A stretch of DNA of 52,251 nucleotides from Comamonadaceae bacterium (lineage in GTDB: Bacteria > Pseudomonadota > Gammaproteobacteria > Burkholderiales > Burkholderiaceae_C). The notes under the pieces were generated by a model, which worked only from the letters and a program-made list of their open reading frames with translations, ran no database searches and had not been told where the DNA came from. Position numbers and translations under genes: made by a program. Each line of letters starts with the position of its first letter. Position 1 is the stretch's first letter. The DNA is taken from NCBI GenBank assembly GCA_027483665.1, contig JAIXUC010000032.1:1-52251 (forward strand), in the 5' to 3' direction. Shown here in pieces: positions 1-9,487 of the stretch.

Positions 1-257
1 CATAGCCCTGTGTGCTTATCGCCGTAGTGCGCCCACATCAAAGTAGAGCGCCAGGACTCGGAGAAACACAGCACACCATGCCCCTGAGACAGCACTCCAA
101 CCACCTTCTTCATGTGAGCTCGCGCCTCCCTGTCGGTTTGAACAAAGGGCAAGAGCTCGAATGGATCGTTCAGTCTGGCGTACTCGGCCACCTTCAGTCG
201 GCGCTCCCACAATGACTTCATTCCCCACTGCTTTGCGGTGTAGTAGTACAAGCGCAT
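1..257 (-). CDS. DUF2971 family protein, N-terminal part (cut by window edge)
   Basis: An open frame starts with ATG at 257 and runs off the left edge, giving about 85 residues. The start reads MRLYYYTAKQWG, followed by a LNDPFEL motif and then GVLCFSESW and LMWAHYGDKHTG. The LNDPFE segment and the W-HY-D-H-G segment are the hallmarks of DUF2971 proteins, which are often found in defence islands and prophages and have no firmly established activity. It lies 18 bases downstream of the stop of a small same-strand gene, so the two probably form an operon. The C-terminal part is outside the window. The family call is fairly confident; the function is unknown. Confidence 0.75.
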   Translation of the reverse strand, partial: MRLYYYTAKQWGMKSLWERRLKVAEYARLNDPFELLPFVQTDREARAHMKKVVGVLSQGHGVLCFSESWRSTLMWAHYGDKHTGL

Positions 258-275
258 AAAGTAACTCGCCTCGCC

Positions 276-473
276 CTAGAGCTTCGATTCTGTTGGCACT
301 GCAACTTCTTTCAGTTCCATGATGCAGTCCTGTCCAATTAGTCTTGTGGTGCCATTCGCTCTTTTAACGCGGTAGGACTTCGGTGTTTTCTTTATGCACT
401 TCACCCCGCTCTCATACTCAATTTCATAGCGACCAGCGGTGAAGACAACGTTGTATGTTTTCCCAATCTCCAT
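276..473 (-). CDS. Small hypothetical protein, 65 aa
   Basis: A 65-residue frame is preceded by a good Shine-Dalgarno sequence (GGAGGG, 5 bases before the ATG) and followed closely by the DUF2971 gene on the same strand. The protein is basic and strand-rich in appearance (TYNVVF, YEIEYESG, KSYRVKR, GTTRLIGQD), which suggests a small beta-barrel fold such as an SH3-like or Tudor-like domain, but I do not recognise a family. It may be an accessory to the DUF2971 protein. The ribosome binding site and operon position argue that it is real; function is unknown. Confidence 0.5.
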   Translation of the reverse strand: MEIGKTYNVVFTAGRYEIEYESGVKCIKKTPKSYRVKRANGTTRLIGQDCIMELKEVAVPTESKL

Positions 474-922
474 TTGGACCCTCCGTACTAAGTGGCATCA
501 GAAATTGAGCCAGCGCCGACCTAGCTGGTTTCATCGAGACTTCTCACGATCTTCCAAGAATCATTCTCCGCGCTGGGCAACGGTGGAGCAACTGGTCGAG
601 CGTCCTACATAAGGCCCAAGGGGACAGCAGTCGCTCAACACTTGTGCTCACTGGAGTCCGGAAGCGAACGAAGCCTGAACCTGTTGATGACCCTGTGACC
701 CTGTCCCTGTATCACAACCTTTGTTTGGCATTGCAGCGGGGGGCGGGTTACGCCGTCGAGCCTGTACGTTGAGCAAAACCTAACCTTCTCGCTCACAGCC
801 CACGAGGCAGACTGTGGCCTCAAAGCTGAGGCGCTTACATCTCGACACAAACTCGGAAGCGTGGCAACCTCTAATTTCCGCCGGACCCCTCGAGGCCTGT
901 CGGATCAGAACAAGCGGAGGAG
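474..922. other. Intergenic region between divergent gene groups
   Basis: About 450 bases separate the leftward small-gene operon from the rightward Druantia-like operon, so both promoters should be here. I could not pick a convincing sigma-70 pair. A short 8-bp tandem repeat (GACCCTGT twice, then CCCTGT) lies near 688-710. A 71-codon minus-strand frame at 635-850 has no supporting features and is probably not a gene. Confidence 0.5.
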
Positions 923-1051
923 ATGGAATTGATAGCGCTTAACGTCGCATCCGAACAAATTGATTCCGATGCAGCTTTTCTGCCCTGTGAGCAAGGGGCT
1001 TTCCTCGATTCAAGCTGGAACCAAGCGCAACCAGGTTCGCGCGAATGCTAG
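923..1051 (+). CDS. Possible 42-aa leader ORF overlapping the DruF-like start
   Basis: A short frame opens with ATG at 923 and ends with TAG at 1049-1051, inside the start of the next gene (ATGCTAG, 7-base overlap). A strong GGAGG lies at 916-920. It is only 2 bases before the ATG but 8 bases before an in-frame TTG at 929, which may be the real start. The next gene at 1045 has no clear ribosome site of its own, so this frame may deliver ribosomes to it by coupling. The peptide (MELIALNVASEQ...) matches nothing I know. It could be a leader peptide, a small system component, or chance. Confidence 0.4.
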   Translation: MELIALNVASEQIDSDAAFLPCEQGAFLDSSWNQAQPGSREC

Positions 1052-3078
1052 GGTGGCTCGTTAGCCTCTTTCGCTCCTTGCTGGAACGGAAGAAGAGGGA
1101 CGTTTTGCGGCCGAAGCCGCCAGCCGATCCTACCCATGCAAAACGCAGCCGTGACTCGGAGGGCTTGCCGCCGATACCACCGGCGCCTCTGGTGCCTCAG
1201 GAGGTGCCAGGTGACTCGGTTCTTGCATCTGAGCAACCGGTCGCTAAGGCCTCCGACATTCATCAAGAGGCTCCGCCGTTAGCATCTGCGTCTTCAATCA
1301 ATCTATCGGACGAGCGATCGATTGATTCCGACAATGTTGAACTGGAACCAGTTGCGATCGAGCGGATCGACTCGCTGCTTTCGCTGACGCCGCAGGCAGT
1401 CCCTAGCGAATCCACCGCGTCGGCAGGCGCCGAATTTGTTCTAGCGGCAGAGGCCTTTGCCGTCGATCCTCGGATCGAGTTGCCCGTCGAGCCTGAACCG
1501 GCAGAAGCACCTGCCGATGCCTTGGCCAGCATCCCTTCAGCAGCTCCAGAAGTCGTTCCGCAGAAGGATCGCGCGGCGGCTACGCCGACCATGGCTGAAG
1601 CGCCAGCGTCTGTAGAGCCACCGGACGTGTTTGAAGGACCGACGCCTGACCAGGCACCGGCGCCAATCCCAAGCGCATCCGGAGATTCCGATCACGAGCG
1701 CGACGCAGACCTAGAAGCCGAGGCAGTTTCCTTGCAGCCCTCGAGGGATGAATCGGTCGATGATTTGCCGCCTGACCGAACCGTTCAGCCCCGTCCACCG
1801 TCTCGCTACAGACCGCGCCTGCGCGAGCGCCCCACAGCGGCGCCGTCGGCGTCGAATTCCTCACTGCGCGGTAACAGTGGCGCCAGCGGACACCTCGATG
1901 CAGATCTGATGCTCATCTTCCAGCCCGGTGGCTGGGACATCGCTCTTTCGCTGCTTCTACGGCGGCCCGACGGGATGCCAGAGGAAACGGCGGTGCGTAT
2001 CGGCGGAGAAGCCATCCGAGCACTTGCTATCGACCGAACATGTTTCGAGCCGCTGCCCTTTCCCGATGTGGCACTCGCCCTTCGGGATGGGATTGCTATC
2101 GAGACCGTGGGCGCGCCGCGCAGGCGCTGGGTAAGGACGGGACGGCCGCTTCACCTCTTTTCGGAAAGACCTGGCATCCCTGGATTTGCGAGCGTAGCTA
2201 GGTCCATCATTGGCCAAGAGAACGTGATTCTGTGTACGGCAGAGATTAGCAGCGCCGCTTTGAAGTTATGCGAAGCGACCGGCACCGACGAACTCGTGGA
2301 AGTCACGGGATCTGGCGTTGCGGATGGCTGGCGCTGCTTTCGCGGATATCGCCCCAGGCGGCCAGCGAGCGTGGAAGCCGTTGAGGAAATCCTTGTGGCT
2401 CTGAATCCGCTGCCCGACGCGGCTATCGAACTGTCCGACGGAATAGCCGTCAGCCGGGGCAAATGGATTGTGGAGTGCCCGCCTAACATTCGAATCGTGG
2501 GGGTCGAAGTAGCCGAAGGTGAGGTCAGCATCGACGGCCTGACAGCGAGCCTAGACGGTGGTCGCTGGATTGCTACCGGTTGGGATCTAGCAGGTCAGCA
2601 CACGGTCCGCTACGCTGGCCTCTCACGGTCATACGAAATTGCCGAAGTTCAAGAGGATTGGCACGAGTGGCCCGCGCATTCCGCGCAGCAGTTTTACGCC
2701 TGCGGCGCTACCGTCGCTGGACCCGCAGGTGCGCGATCAATGGTTCTCCCGATTCCGGGCGGCTGGCTGCTTGGCGCGGAGCCCGGCCAGATCTCCCGGG
2801 CAGTTCCTTCACCCTCCGGATTTTCGATTGCCAGTCCCGATTTTGAGCCGGTCTGGGCGATTCCCCCGCGTATTGGACGGGCGCGCCCGGTTCCACACCT
2901 GCTCGAATCGAAGTTAGCGCCCCGGCATGTGGATTTGCTCGCGGGGCCCGCATCCGTGAGGGAGTGGCGCCGACTTGTGCTGGATGCCCCGGCAAAACTT
3001 TCTGAGCCTGAAGCTAATCGCCTGTGGCAGCTATACCGCCGTTCGGCGCGCACGTTGCCGCAAGGGAGGCACCGGTGA
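1045..3078 (+). CDS. druF: DruF-like protein of a Druantia type II-like system
   Basis: 677-residue protein. It begins with a short amphipathic stretch (MLGWLVSLFRSLLERKKR). A low-complexity Pro/Ala/Glu-rich region follows, from about residue 20 to 280, which should be disordered, ending in an Arg-rich patch. The folded part starts near residue 285 (LMLIFQPGGWDIALSLLLRR) and runs to the C-terminus. I see no recognisable enzymatic motif. The DruF assignment rests on context: it is the first of three overlapping genes that end in a large DUF1998 helicase, with a cytosine methyltransferase nearby, the gene content described for Druantia type II (DruM, DruF, DruG, DruE). It overlaps the next gene by 4 bases (GTGA). 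The start lacks a strong ribosome site and may depend on coupling to the upstream short ORF. The name is an inference, not a homology result. Confidence 0.6.
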   Translation: MLGWLVSLFRSLLERKKRDVLRPKPPADPTHAKRSRDSEGLPPIPPAPLVPQEVPGDSVLASEQPVAKASDIHQEAPPLASASSINLSDERSIDSDNVELEPVAIERIDSLLSLTPQAVPSESTASAGAEFVLAAEAFAVDPRIELPVEPEPAEAPADALASIPSAAPEVVPQKDRAAATPTMAEAPASVEPPDVFEGPTPDQAPAPIPSASGDSDHERDADLEAEAVSLQPSRDESVDDLPPDRTVQPRPPSRYRPRLRERPTAAPSASNSSLRGNSGASGHLDADLMLIFQPGGWDIALSLLLRRPDGMPEETAVRIGGEAIRALAIDRTCFEPLPFPDVALALRDGIAIETVGAPRRRWVRTGRPLHLFSERPGIPGFASVARSIIGQENVILCTAEISSAALKLCEATGTDELVEVTGSGVADGWRCFRGYRPRRPASVEAVEEILVALNPLPDAAIELSDGIAVSRGKWIVECPPNIRIVGVEVAEGEVSIDGLTASLDGGRWIATGWDLAGQHTVRYAGLSRSYEIAEVQEDWHEWPAHSAQQFYACGATVAGPAGARSMVLPIPGGWLLGAEPGQISRAVPSPSGFSIASPDFEPVWAIPPRIGRARPVPHLLESKLAPRHVDLLAGPASVREWRRLVLDAPAKLSEPEANRLWQLYRRSARTLPQGRHR

Positions 3079-3971
3079 ACGAACTCCTACTTTGGATGTC
3101 GGCAAGGCGCTCCGGCCCCGCCCAGGCGTTCCGATCAAGAGTGGCAGAACTCGGGATCTCGCATTCCGGCCGTGCCCTGTGGCGCGTGGCGGAGTGGAAC
3201 CTGGGGAAGCTTGCACATGCGGAATTCGCGCCGGCCGCTGACGGCGACGGCTGGCGCATAGCGCCGCCCGTGCTAGCGGCAGGAGAGTCACTGGAGGGGC
3301 GCATTCGGGCGATTCTGTGTGGCGCGCGGACACCTGCACTGCTGGGGCGCCTGGCTGGCGCCGCAGGACCCCAGCGCATAGAAGTCCGGCGGCAGGAGAA
3401 TGGGCCCGATATCGTCGAAGTAGTGGCATCGACTGGAGGAGAACTAGAAGACGTGGCCAGAGCCGCGGGGGTACGGCTGCAATGGAACGCCCCGCTCTCC
3501 CTGCTGTGCTGCGCCACCTCGCCGAAAGCGGTGGTGCTGCAGCCTGCCACTTTGCCAGTCGGCGCCTGGGGCGTTTCGCAGTTCTCGAAGTCGGCGCTAG
3601 ATTGGCAAGCCAGCACCTTGCGAATTGCAACGGAGGCACGCTCGGGGCTTTACCGCTTCCGCTCTGACTACGGCACAGTTCACTTGCTAATCAAGGACGG
3701 CCAGCCTTGGACCTGCGACGCGGCGATCGGTAAGTACCGGATTCTGCGGCCAAGGAATGGCGTGCTTCTCTATTCAAAGGCTGACAGGATTCTCTCGATT
3801 CGGGCAAGCTGCCGTCCGCCGACGCTCATCGAGCGAGCGCTTGTTCTCTGCTCAGGCCAACTTCCGACATTCATGGATGGCCGCATCATTTTTCGCCAAG
3901 TAGAGCGGTCAGTAGCGCAAGCCGCGGCGGCTGTGCTAGGCCAACGCATTATCGAAATGGGCACGCAATGA
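3075..3971 (+). CDS. druG: DruG-like protein of a Druantia type II-like system
   Basis: Start chosen at GTG 3075: GGGAGG lies 5 bases upstream and the codon overlaps the previous stop as GTGA. This gives 298 residues (N-terminus reads NELLLWMSARRSG). A longer upstream ATG exists at 3024 but would overlap the preceding gene by 55 bases. The first 60 residues look helical and may form a winged-helix-like domain (SGRALWRVAEWNLGKL). The C-terminal half has a strand-rich block (GLYRFRSDYGTVHLLI) and no catalytic motif I recognise. It overlaps the helicase gene by 4 bases (ATGA), so the three genes are surely one transcript with coupled translation. The DruG label follows from gene order and the helicase and methyltransferase partners; the biochemical role is unknown. 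Confidence 0.6.
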   Translation: MNELLLWMSARRSGPAQAFRSRVAELGISHSGRALWRVAEWNLGKLAHAEFAPAADGDGWRIAPPVLAAGESLEGRIRAILCGARTPALLGRLAGAAGPQRIEVRRQENGPDIVEVVASTGGELEDVARAAGVRLQWNAPLSLLCCATSPKAVVLQPATLPVGAWGVSQFSKSALDWQASTLRIATEARSGLYRFRSDYGTVHLLIKDGQPWTCDAAIGKYRILRPRNGVLLYSKADRILSIRASCRPPTLIERALVLCSGQLPTFMDGRIIFRQVERSVAQAAAAVLGQRIIEMGTQ

Positions 3972-6900
3972 CAAACCCGATCGCGATCTTCGACAACCTC
4001 CGAGAAACGTACTTGCGGTATCTCGACAGCCCATTCGATCTGCGCTACCAGCCGCTCGTCGAAGAGCGTCGCGCAATGCTGGATCGGGACGGCAGGCTCT
4101 ACCGTACTCCGCTGATCGAACCCATTCCGCCCTATGTGAGCAGTGGGCGATTGTTCCCTGCCGCTGCCGCGGATATCCTGAACGGCGCTTGGCCGGCACT
4201 CCTGATTAGCGACCTGGCGGCCTTCGTTAGCCAAGGCCTTTTCCCCGCGCACCGAGAGCTCCATCAGCACCAATACGAGGCGGTACTTGCCTCCGTCCGC
4301 AACCGGCAGGACATAGTCGTAACCAGCGGAACCGGATCGGGCAAGACTGAGTGTTTTCTGCTGCCGATCGCGGCGGCTCTTGTGGAGGAATCGTCCCGCT
4401 GGGGGGCATGCCCACCTGTTCCCGCTACACATGACTGGTGGAACCACGCTGCCCCGCTTGCGACGCCAAGCCGGAATCATCCGCGTCTCCCCCAGAGGGG
4501 ACATGAGACCGCCTCGGGGCGGCCAGCCGCGATGCGCGCGCTGGTGATGTATCCGCTCAACGCGCTGGCGGAGGACCAGCTCGTGCGGCTGCGCGATGGT
4601 TTTGACGGACTGGGCGCCCGGGCGTGGCTGGACTCCCGCCGCGGCGGGCACAGGTTCTACTTCGGCCGGTACACGGGCCGAACGCCGGTAGCGGGGGAAA
4701 GGTCCGGCGCGAAAGAGCGCGAACTCCGGCAAGAGCTCATGTCGATGGAGGCAGACGCCCAAGCGGTGGCGACCACACCCGACGCCGCGCGCTTCTTCCA
4801 GAAGATGGACGGTGCTGAGATGTGGTCGCGCTGGGACATGCAAGACCAGCCACCGGACATCCTCATCACCAACTACAGCATGCTCAACATCATGCTGATG
4901 AGGAGCGTAGAAGCCCCGATTTTTGACGCGACGCGAGATTGGATTGCGGCAGATGGAAGGAACATTTTCCACCTCGTCGTTGATGAACTTCACACATATC
5001 GCGGCACTCCTGGAACCGAGGTGGCCTACCTGCTCCGTGTTCTTCTCGACCGCCTCGGGCTGCATCCCGACCACCCCCAGCTGAGGATCATTGCATCTTC
5101 CGCTTCGCTTTCGGATGACGCTGCAGGGTTGGACTACCTAGAAGGTTTTTTCGGCCGCAGCCGCTCGCGATTCCGCATCGTTGGAGGACAGCAGAAGCCA
5201 ATCGACGCCTCGCGGGTAGCTTCGGTCGCAGCCCACGCCTCCGCACTTGCATCTTTCGGGACATCGCTCGCTTCGGGTCCCCTAGACGCCTCTGCGGCGC
5301 AGGCGTTCGAAGCCGCTGTAGGTGCGCCGCCGACTGCGGCGGGAACGCCAGACGATGTCCGGCTGGGCGCCGCGCTATCGCATATAGGTGCGGTCGATGC
5401 GCTGAGGCACGCCTGCTCTGGCGGTTCGCCCGCCCGAGTCCTTCCCCGCCAACCGGAACAGATTGCTGCAACTCTGTTCACCGGGCTGATCCAGGCGCAA
5501 GCGACCGAAGCGGCGGCAGGGCTTGTCGCCGCGATCGGCGCAGCGCGCACTCCTTCGGGAGATCCGCTCCTTCCTGTTCGTGCTCACATCATGTTCCGAA
5601 ATGTCCAGGGACTCTGGGCTTGTTCTGCGCCGGGATGCACCGCGGCGCCGGCCCGCGCAAGTGTGTGCCCTGTTGGCAAGCTCCACTACCTGCCTTCCCC
5701 GGCTTGCGGCTGCGGATCGCGCGTACTCGAGCTTCTCTACTGCGAGCCATGCGGAGAAACGTTCCTGGGCGGCTATCGCAGAGATACAGACAATCCAAAC
5801 CAATGGACGCTGACCCCCGATTTCCCAGACCTGGAGCAAGTGCCTGACCGCGCTTCCGCCGAACGGGACTACAACAACTACGCGGTATTCTGGCCAGCGG
5901 CGGGACGCGCTCCTGGCTCTCCGCGTTGGACTGAAGATGGAATCGCGCGCGAATGGCGAGCCGCGGGGCTCGACCGAACGTCCGGCGTCGTCACGACAAG
6001 CGTGGCAGGCGATGGCTACATTTACTACATCCCGCCAACGCGCGCGCGGCTGAGGGCGGGTGCGCGACGCCCAACCTCTCCCGGCGCTTTCCCCTCTCGC
6101 TGCCCCCGCTGCGACGCGGACTGGGCTGGTCGAAGTGTTGGGTCCCCTGTTCGCGGGCAGCGTACCGGTTTCCAGAAGATTGCCCAGGTATTGGCGGACA
6201 CGCTGCTGCGCGAAATTGCGCCGCCGGGCCAGGAGGTCAACCGCAAGCTGGTCGTCTTTTCCGACAGTCGCCAAGATGCCGCGAAGCTTTCAGCTGGGAT
6301 GAGGCAAGCGCATCACCTCGATGCTGTCCGTCAAGCGGTAGTCGAGGCGCTGGCGATCGCAGGGCAGGGCGCAAACGCGTTCCTCAAGCAGGTGCAGGGG
6401 CTGGCGCTGGATCCCGAGGAGCTGGCAGCGGCCAGCGCATATGAGCAAACCTCGCTGCAGGAGGCGCTCATCCTCAGCCAGAGCGTTGGAGCAAGGGCAA
6501 ATGCACCTTGCCCTTCCCGGCCAAGCATGACCAATGCCCAGGCTGCAGCGGCAATCATCACAGCATCGGCGGGCCCGCACTTGCTGAGCGATGTATTCCG
6601 GGACTCCGAACGCATGCTGCTGATGGCTGGCGTCAACCCAGGAGGCTACGGCAAAGAGGCTCTCTGGACCGACCATAACAACCTGACCGGCAGCTGGCGG
6701 GATCTCTACGATTGGTCGGGCGCGGTTCCAGCCGAGCGCTACGCCGGCCTAACACTTCCGCAGCAAGCGCATTTGAGCAAGTTGCGCCAGCTTGCCCTCG
6801 CGGCTGTCGTCAACGTGATGTTCGCGTCTGGGCGCCGCGGCCTCGAGTCCCTGCAGATCGCTCACGCAGCGGTTGACAGCAATGCGCCGGGAGCCGCCGA

Positions 6901-9487
6901 CCCGCTCGTCTGCGAAGCAGCGGATGGTGCACTGCGGCTGCTTGGGGAGCGTCGGCGTGTCCAAGACTGGCCTTACACAGCCGTGGGAAGTCCGACGATG
7001 CCTGGCTTTCTCCGGCGATACTTGGAAGCTGTAGCGCAGCTTCATGGACGAACGTTCGCGACCTTCGAAGCTGCTGTGAGGGCGCGGATCGAGGGCGGCG
7101 GCCTCGTCAGCAGCTTCCTCATCCATCCGATGCACCTTCGCGTGCGCCGTGCCGGGGCATCGGCATACGAGTGCACCCAATGCCGCCGCGTCCACCTGCA
7201 TCCTAGCGGAGGCGTTTGCACAGACTGCCAGGGGACTCTCGGCGCGGCGCAGCCTGTTGGCACCGGCGCCACAGCGAACGACTACTACTCGTTCCTTGCG
7301 CAGGATGCGGGTCCGCTCTTCCGTCTTAACTGCGAGGAGCTGACAGGACAGACAAGCAAGACAGAAGGTCGGCGCCGTCAGCGGCTGTTCCAGGGCGTCT
7401 GCCTGCCAGCGCCGGAGGAGCAGCCGGCGACTGATACCCTCGATCTCCTAAGCGTTACGACCACCATGGAAGCTGGCGTGGACATCGGCTCGCTGCTTGC
7501 GGTAATGATGGCCAACATGCCGCCCCTGCGGTTCAACTACCAGCAGCGGGTCGGCCGCGCGGGCCGCCGCGGAGCGGCTGTTTCCGTGGCTCTGACGCTC
7601 TGCCGCGGCCGGAGCCACGACGACTATTATTTTCAGCGGCCTGACGGCATTACCGCCGATCCGCCTCCCGCGCCGTATGTGGATATGAAAGCGCTGCCTA
7701 TTCTCCAGCGCGTTCTTGCGAAGGAAGTCCTGCGCGAGGCATTTGAGTCACTGGGCCTGTTTCCCGCAACCCCGGCCGACAGCGTCCATGGCGAGTTCGG
7801 CGAAGCAGCCGCCTGGAATATGCCTGCTCCCCAGCCGCCTGTCGGCTACCCCGCCGGTGCCACAGTGCGCGACCTCGTGGAGGCGTGGATTGCACGCAAC
7901 TCAGTCCGCGTCGCCGAGCTCTGTGACCTCCTATTGCGGGCGACCGATCCCGCGCTGCAGGCGCAGCGGCCCTCCATCCTGGCCTATGCCGCCACTGACC
8001 TCATAGCTGCAATAGACGGCGCTGTTGCGAGTCGGCACCTCACCCAGGATCAGCTGAGCGAGCGCTTGGCCAACGACGGCGTGCTTCCGATGTTCGGCTT
8101 TCCCACCCGAGTCAGATACCTGTATCACAAGCGGCCTATGCCCGGAGGCGGTTGGCCGCCCCAAGATGTCATCGACCGGTCGCTTGATCTTGCGATTAGC
8201 CAGTTTGCGCCAGGCTCGGAAACGGTGAAGGAAGGGCTGATTCAGACGGCCATCGGCGTGGTCAACTACAGGCGCCAGGGAAACCAGGCAGTCGAGAGCC
8301 AAGATCCGCTCGGCCCCCGTATTCCCATCGGCATGTGCCGCCGGTGCCAGTCTATCGATGCTGCTTCGCCCCCGACGGTTCCCTGCCAAGTCTGCGGTGC
8401 ACTTGCCCCTGAGTACCAGCTGATAGACCTGTCGCAGCCGACCGGATTCCGGACCTTCTATGGAAGCGAACGAGACTATGACGGGACTTTCGACTGGACT
8501 CCACGCGCAACCCGTCCAAAGCTAGGCATGGGTCAGGTCAACATGCTTCAACACGAAAACTTCGGCATCTTCAGCGGCCGACAGAATGTGTTCGTCATAA
8601 ACGACAACAACGGCAACCTTTTTACCTTCGAAAGGTTCTACCCTGGCGAAACGTGGATGACGCGCACTGCACTTGAGAAGGCAGACATCCCTGTTCCCGC
8701 TCCCAGTGCCGGGCCAGACATCCGTGCGCTGGCCGCGATCAGCCCGACCGATGTCCTCATTGCCGGAGTTCGTAGCTGGCCGACCGGCGTGTTCGCCGAT
8801 CCGTTGACAGTGGAAGGCCGCGCAGCGCTTTACTCGTTCGGCTTCATGTTGCGCCGGACGGCTGCCGTCCGGCTAGACGTGAGCGACTCCGAACTCAAAG
8901 TCGGGTTGCGCACCACAGTTGATTCGGCGCAGAACGTGATCGGCCAGATTTTTATGTCGGATTCGCTCGAAAACGGAGCCGGCTACAGCACCCACCTTGG
9001 AACGGCGGCCGAGTTCACCGCGCTGCTCCAGGAACTCTGCAGCCCCAATGTTCTCGGGCGCCTGGATCTGCGCCGACACGCTGACGATCACGGCAACATG
9101 TGCCACACCTCTTGCCATGAGTGCATGCGCGATTACAGCAATCTCGCCTACCACAGCATCCTAGACTGGCGTCTTGGAATCGACCTTTCCAGGCTGGCCC
9201 TTGACCCTGCTGCAGCAATTGACTTCACGCCGGGCTACTGGACTGGCATACCGGCGCTTGCTGTTCAGCGGCTCCATGCAGCCTTGCCCGGCAGTGCCCT
9301 GGTCCAGTTCGCTGGCCTGCCGGCTGTCCAATCGGGGCCCCGGGCCGTGATCGCTGCTCACCCGTTATGGGATAGGCGGCCAGGCTCACTGCACCCTGAG
9401 CTCGCAGCTGCGCAGACCGCAGCGTTGGCCGTCGGCGTCGCTAGTGAATTCAGATCCACTTTCATGCTCATTAGGCGTCCGCTGTGA
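3968..9487 (+). CDS. druE: DruE-like superfamily 2 helicase with DUF1998 C-terminus
   Basis: 1839-residue DEAD/DEAH-type helicase. Walker A is TSGTGSGKTE near residue 119, motif Ia YPLNALAEDQ follows, motif II is DELH near 338, and motif III is ASSASL. The second RecA-like lobe has FSDSRQDAAK, TTMEAGVDIGS (motif V) and QQRVGRAGRRG near residue 1191 (motif VI). Several Cys-pair zinc knuckles interrupt the protein (around 555-600, 690 and 1058-1078, and another near 1457). The C-terminus holds a DUF1998 zinc module with CHTSCHECM near residue 1711, as in MrfA-type helicases. Size and layout match DruE, the component shared by all Druantia types, which presumably translocates on DNA during anti-phage action. 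DISARM also uses DUF1998 proteins, but there they are separate and accompanied by a phospholipase D gene, which is absent here. Family call is strong; the system name is probable. Confidence 0.85.
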   Translation: MTNPIAIFDNLRETYLRYLDSPFDLRYQPLVEERRAMLDRDGRLYRTPLIEPIPPYVSSGRLFPAAAADILNGAWPALLISDLAAFVSQGLFPAHRELHQHQYEAVLASVRNRQDIVVTSGTGSGKTECFLLPIAAALVEESSRWGACPPVPATHDWWNHAAPLATPSRNHPRLPQRGHETASGRPAAMRALVMYPLNALAEDQLVRLRDGFDGLGARAWLDSRRGGHRFYFGRYTGRTPVAGERSGAKERELRQELMSMEADAQAVATTPDAARFFQKMDGAEMWSRWDMQDQPPDILITNYSMLNIMLMRSVEAPIFDATRDWIAADGRNIFHLVVDELHTYRGTPGTEVAYLLRVLLDRLGLHPDHPQLRIIASSASLSDDAAGLDYLEGFFGRSRSRFRIVGGQQKPIDASRVASVAAHASALASFGTSLASGPLDASAAQAFEAAVGAPPTAAGTPDDVRLGAALSHIGAVDALRHACSGGSPARVLPRQPEQIAATLFTGLIQAQATEAAAGLVAAIGAARTPSGDPLLPVRAHIMFRNVQGLWACSAPGCTAAPARASVCPVGKLHYLPSPACGCGSRVLELLYCEPCGETFLGGYRRDTDNPNQWTLTPDFPDLEQVPDRASAERDYNNYAVFWPAAGRAPGSPRWTEDGIAREWRAAGLDRTSGVVTTSVAGDGYIYYIPPTRARLRAGARRPTSPGAFPSRCPRCDADWAGRSVGSPVRGQRTGFQKIAQVLADTLLREIAPPGQEVNRKLVVFSDSRQDAAKLSAGMRQAHHLDAVRQAVVEALAIAGQGANAFLKQVQGLALDPEELAAASAYEQTSLQEALILSQSVGARANAPCPSRPSMTNAQAAAAIITASAGPHLLSDVFRDSERMLLMAGVNPGGYGKEALWTDHNNLTGSWRDLYDWSGAVPAERYAGLTLPQQAHLSKLRQLALAAVVNVMFASGRRGLESLQIAHAAVDSNAPGAADPLVCEAADGALRLLGERRRVQDWPYTAVGSPTMPGFLRRYLEAVAQLHGRTFATFEAAVRARIEGGGLVSSFLIHPMHLRVRRAGASAYECTQCRRVHLHPSGGVCTDCQGTLGAAQPVGTGATANDYYSFLAQDAGPLFRLNCEELTGQTSKTEGRRRQRLFQGVCLPAPEEQPATDTLDLLSVTTTMEAGVDIGSLLAVMMANMPPLRFNYQQRVGRAGRRGAAVSVALTLCRGRSHDDYYFQRPDGITADPPPAPYVDMKALPILQRVLAKEVLREAFESLGLFPATPADSVHGEFGEAAAWNMPAPQPPVGYPAGATVRDLVEAWIARNSVRVAELCDLLLRATDPALQAQRPSILAYAATDLIAAIDGAVASRHLTQDQLSERLANDGVLPMFGFPTRVRYLYHKRPMPGGGWPPQDVIDRSLDLAISQFAPGSETVKEGLIQTAIGVVNYRRQGNQAVESQDPLGPRIPIGMCRRCQSIDAASPPTVPCQVCGALAPEYQLIDLSQPTGFRTFYGSERDYDGTFDWTPRATRPKLGMGQVNMLQHENFGIFSGRQNVFVINDNNGNLFTFERFYPGETWMTRTALEKADIPVPAPSAGPDIRALAAISPTDVLIAGVRSWPTGVFADPLTVEGRAALYSFGFMLRRTAAVRLDVSDSELKVGLRTTVDSAQNVIGQIFMSDSLENGAGYSTHLGTAAEFTALLQELCSPNVLGRLDLRRHADDHGNMCHTSCHECMRDYSNLAYHSILDWRLGIDLSRLALDPAAAIDFTPGYWTGIPALAVQRLHAALPGSALVQFAGLPAVQSGPRAVIAAHPLWDRRPGSLHPELAAAQTAALAVGVASEFRSTFMLIRRPL

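Noticed and set aside
635-850. 71-codon minus-strand frame left of the Druantia-like operon
   Set aside because: No ribosome site, unnatural composition, and no recognisable motif; the region is more likely the divergent promoter area.
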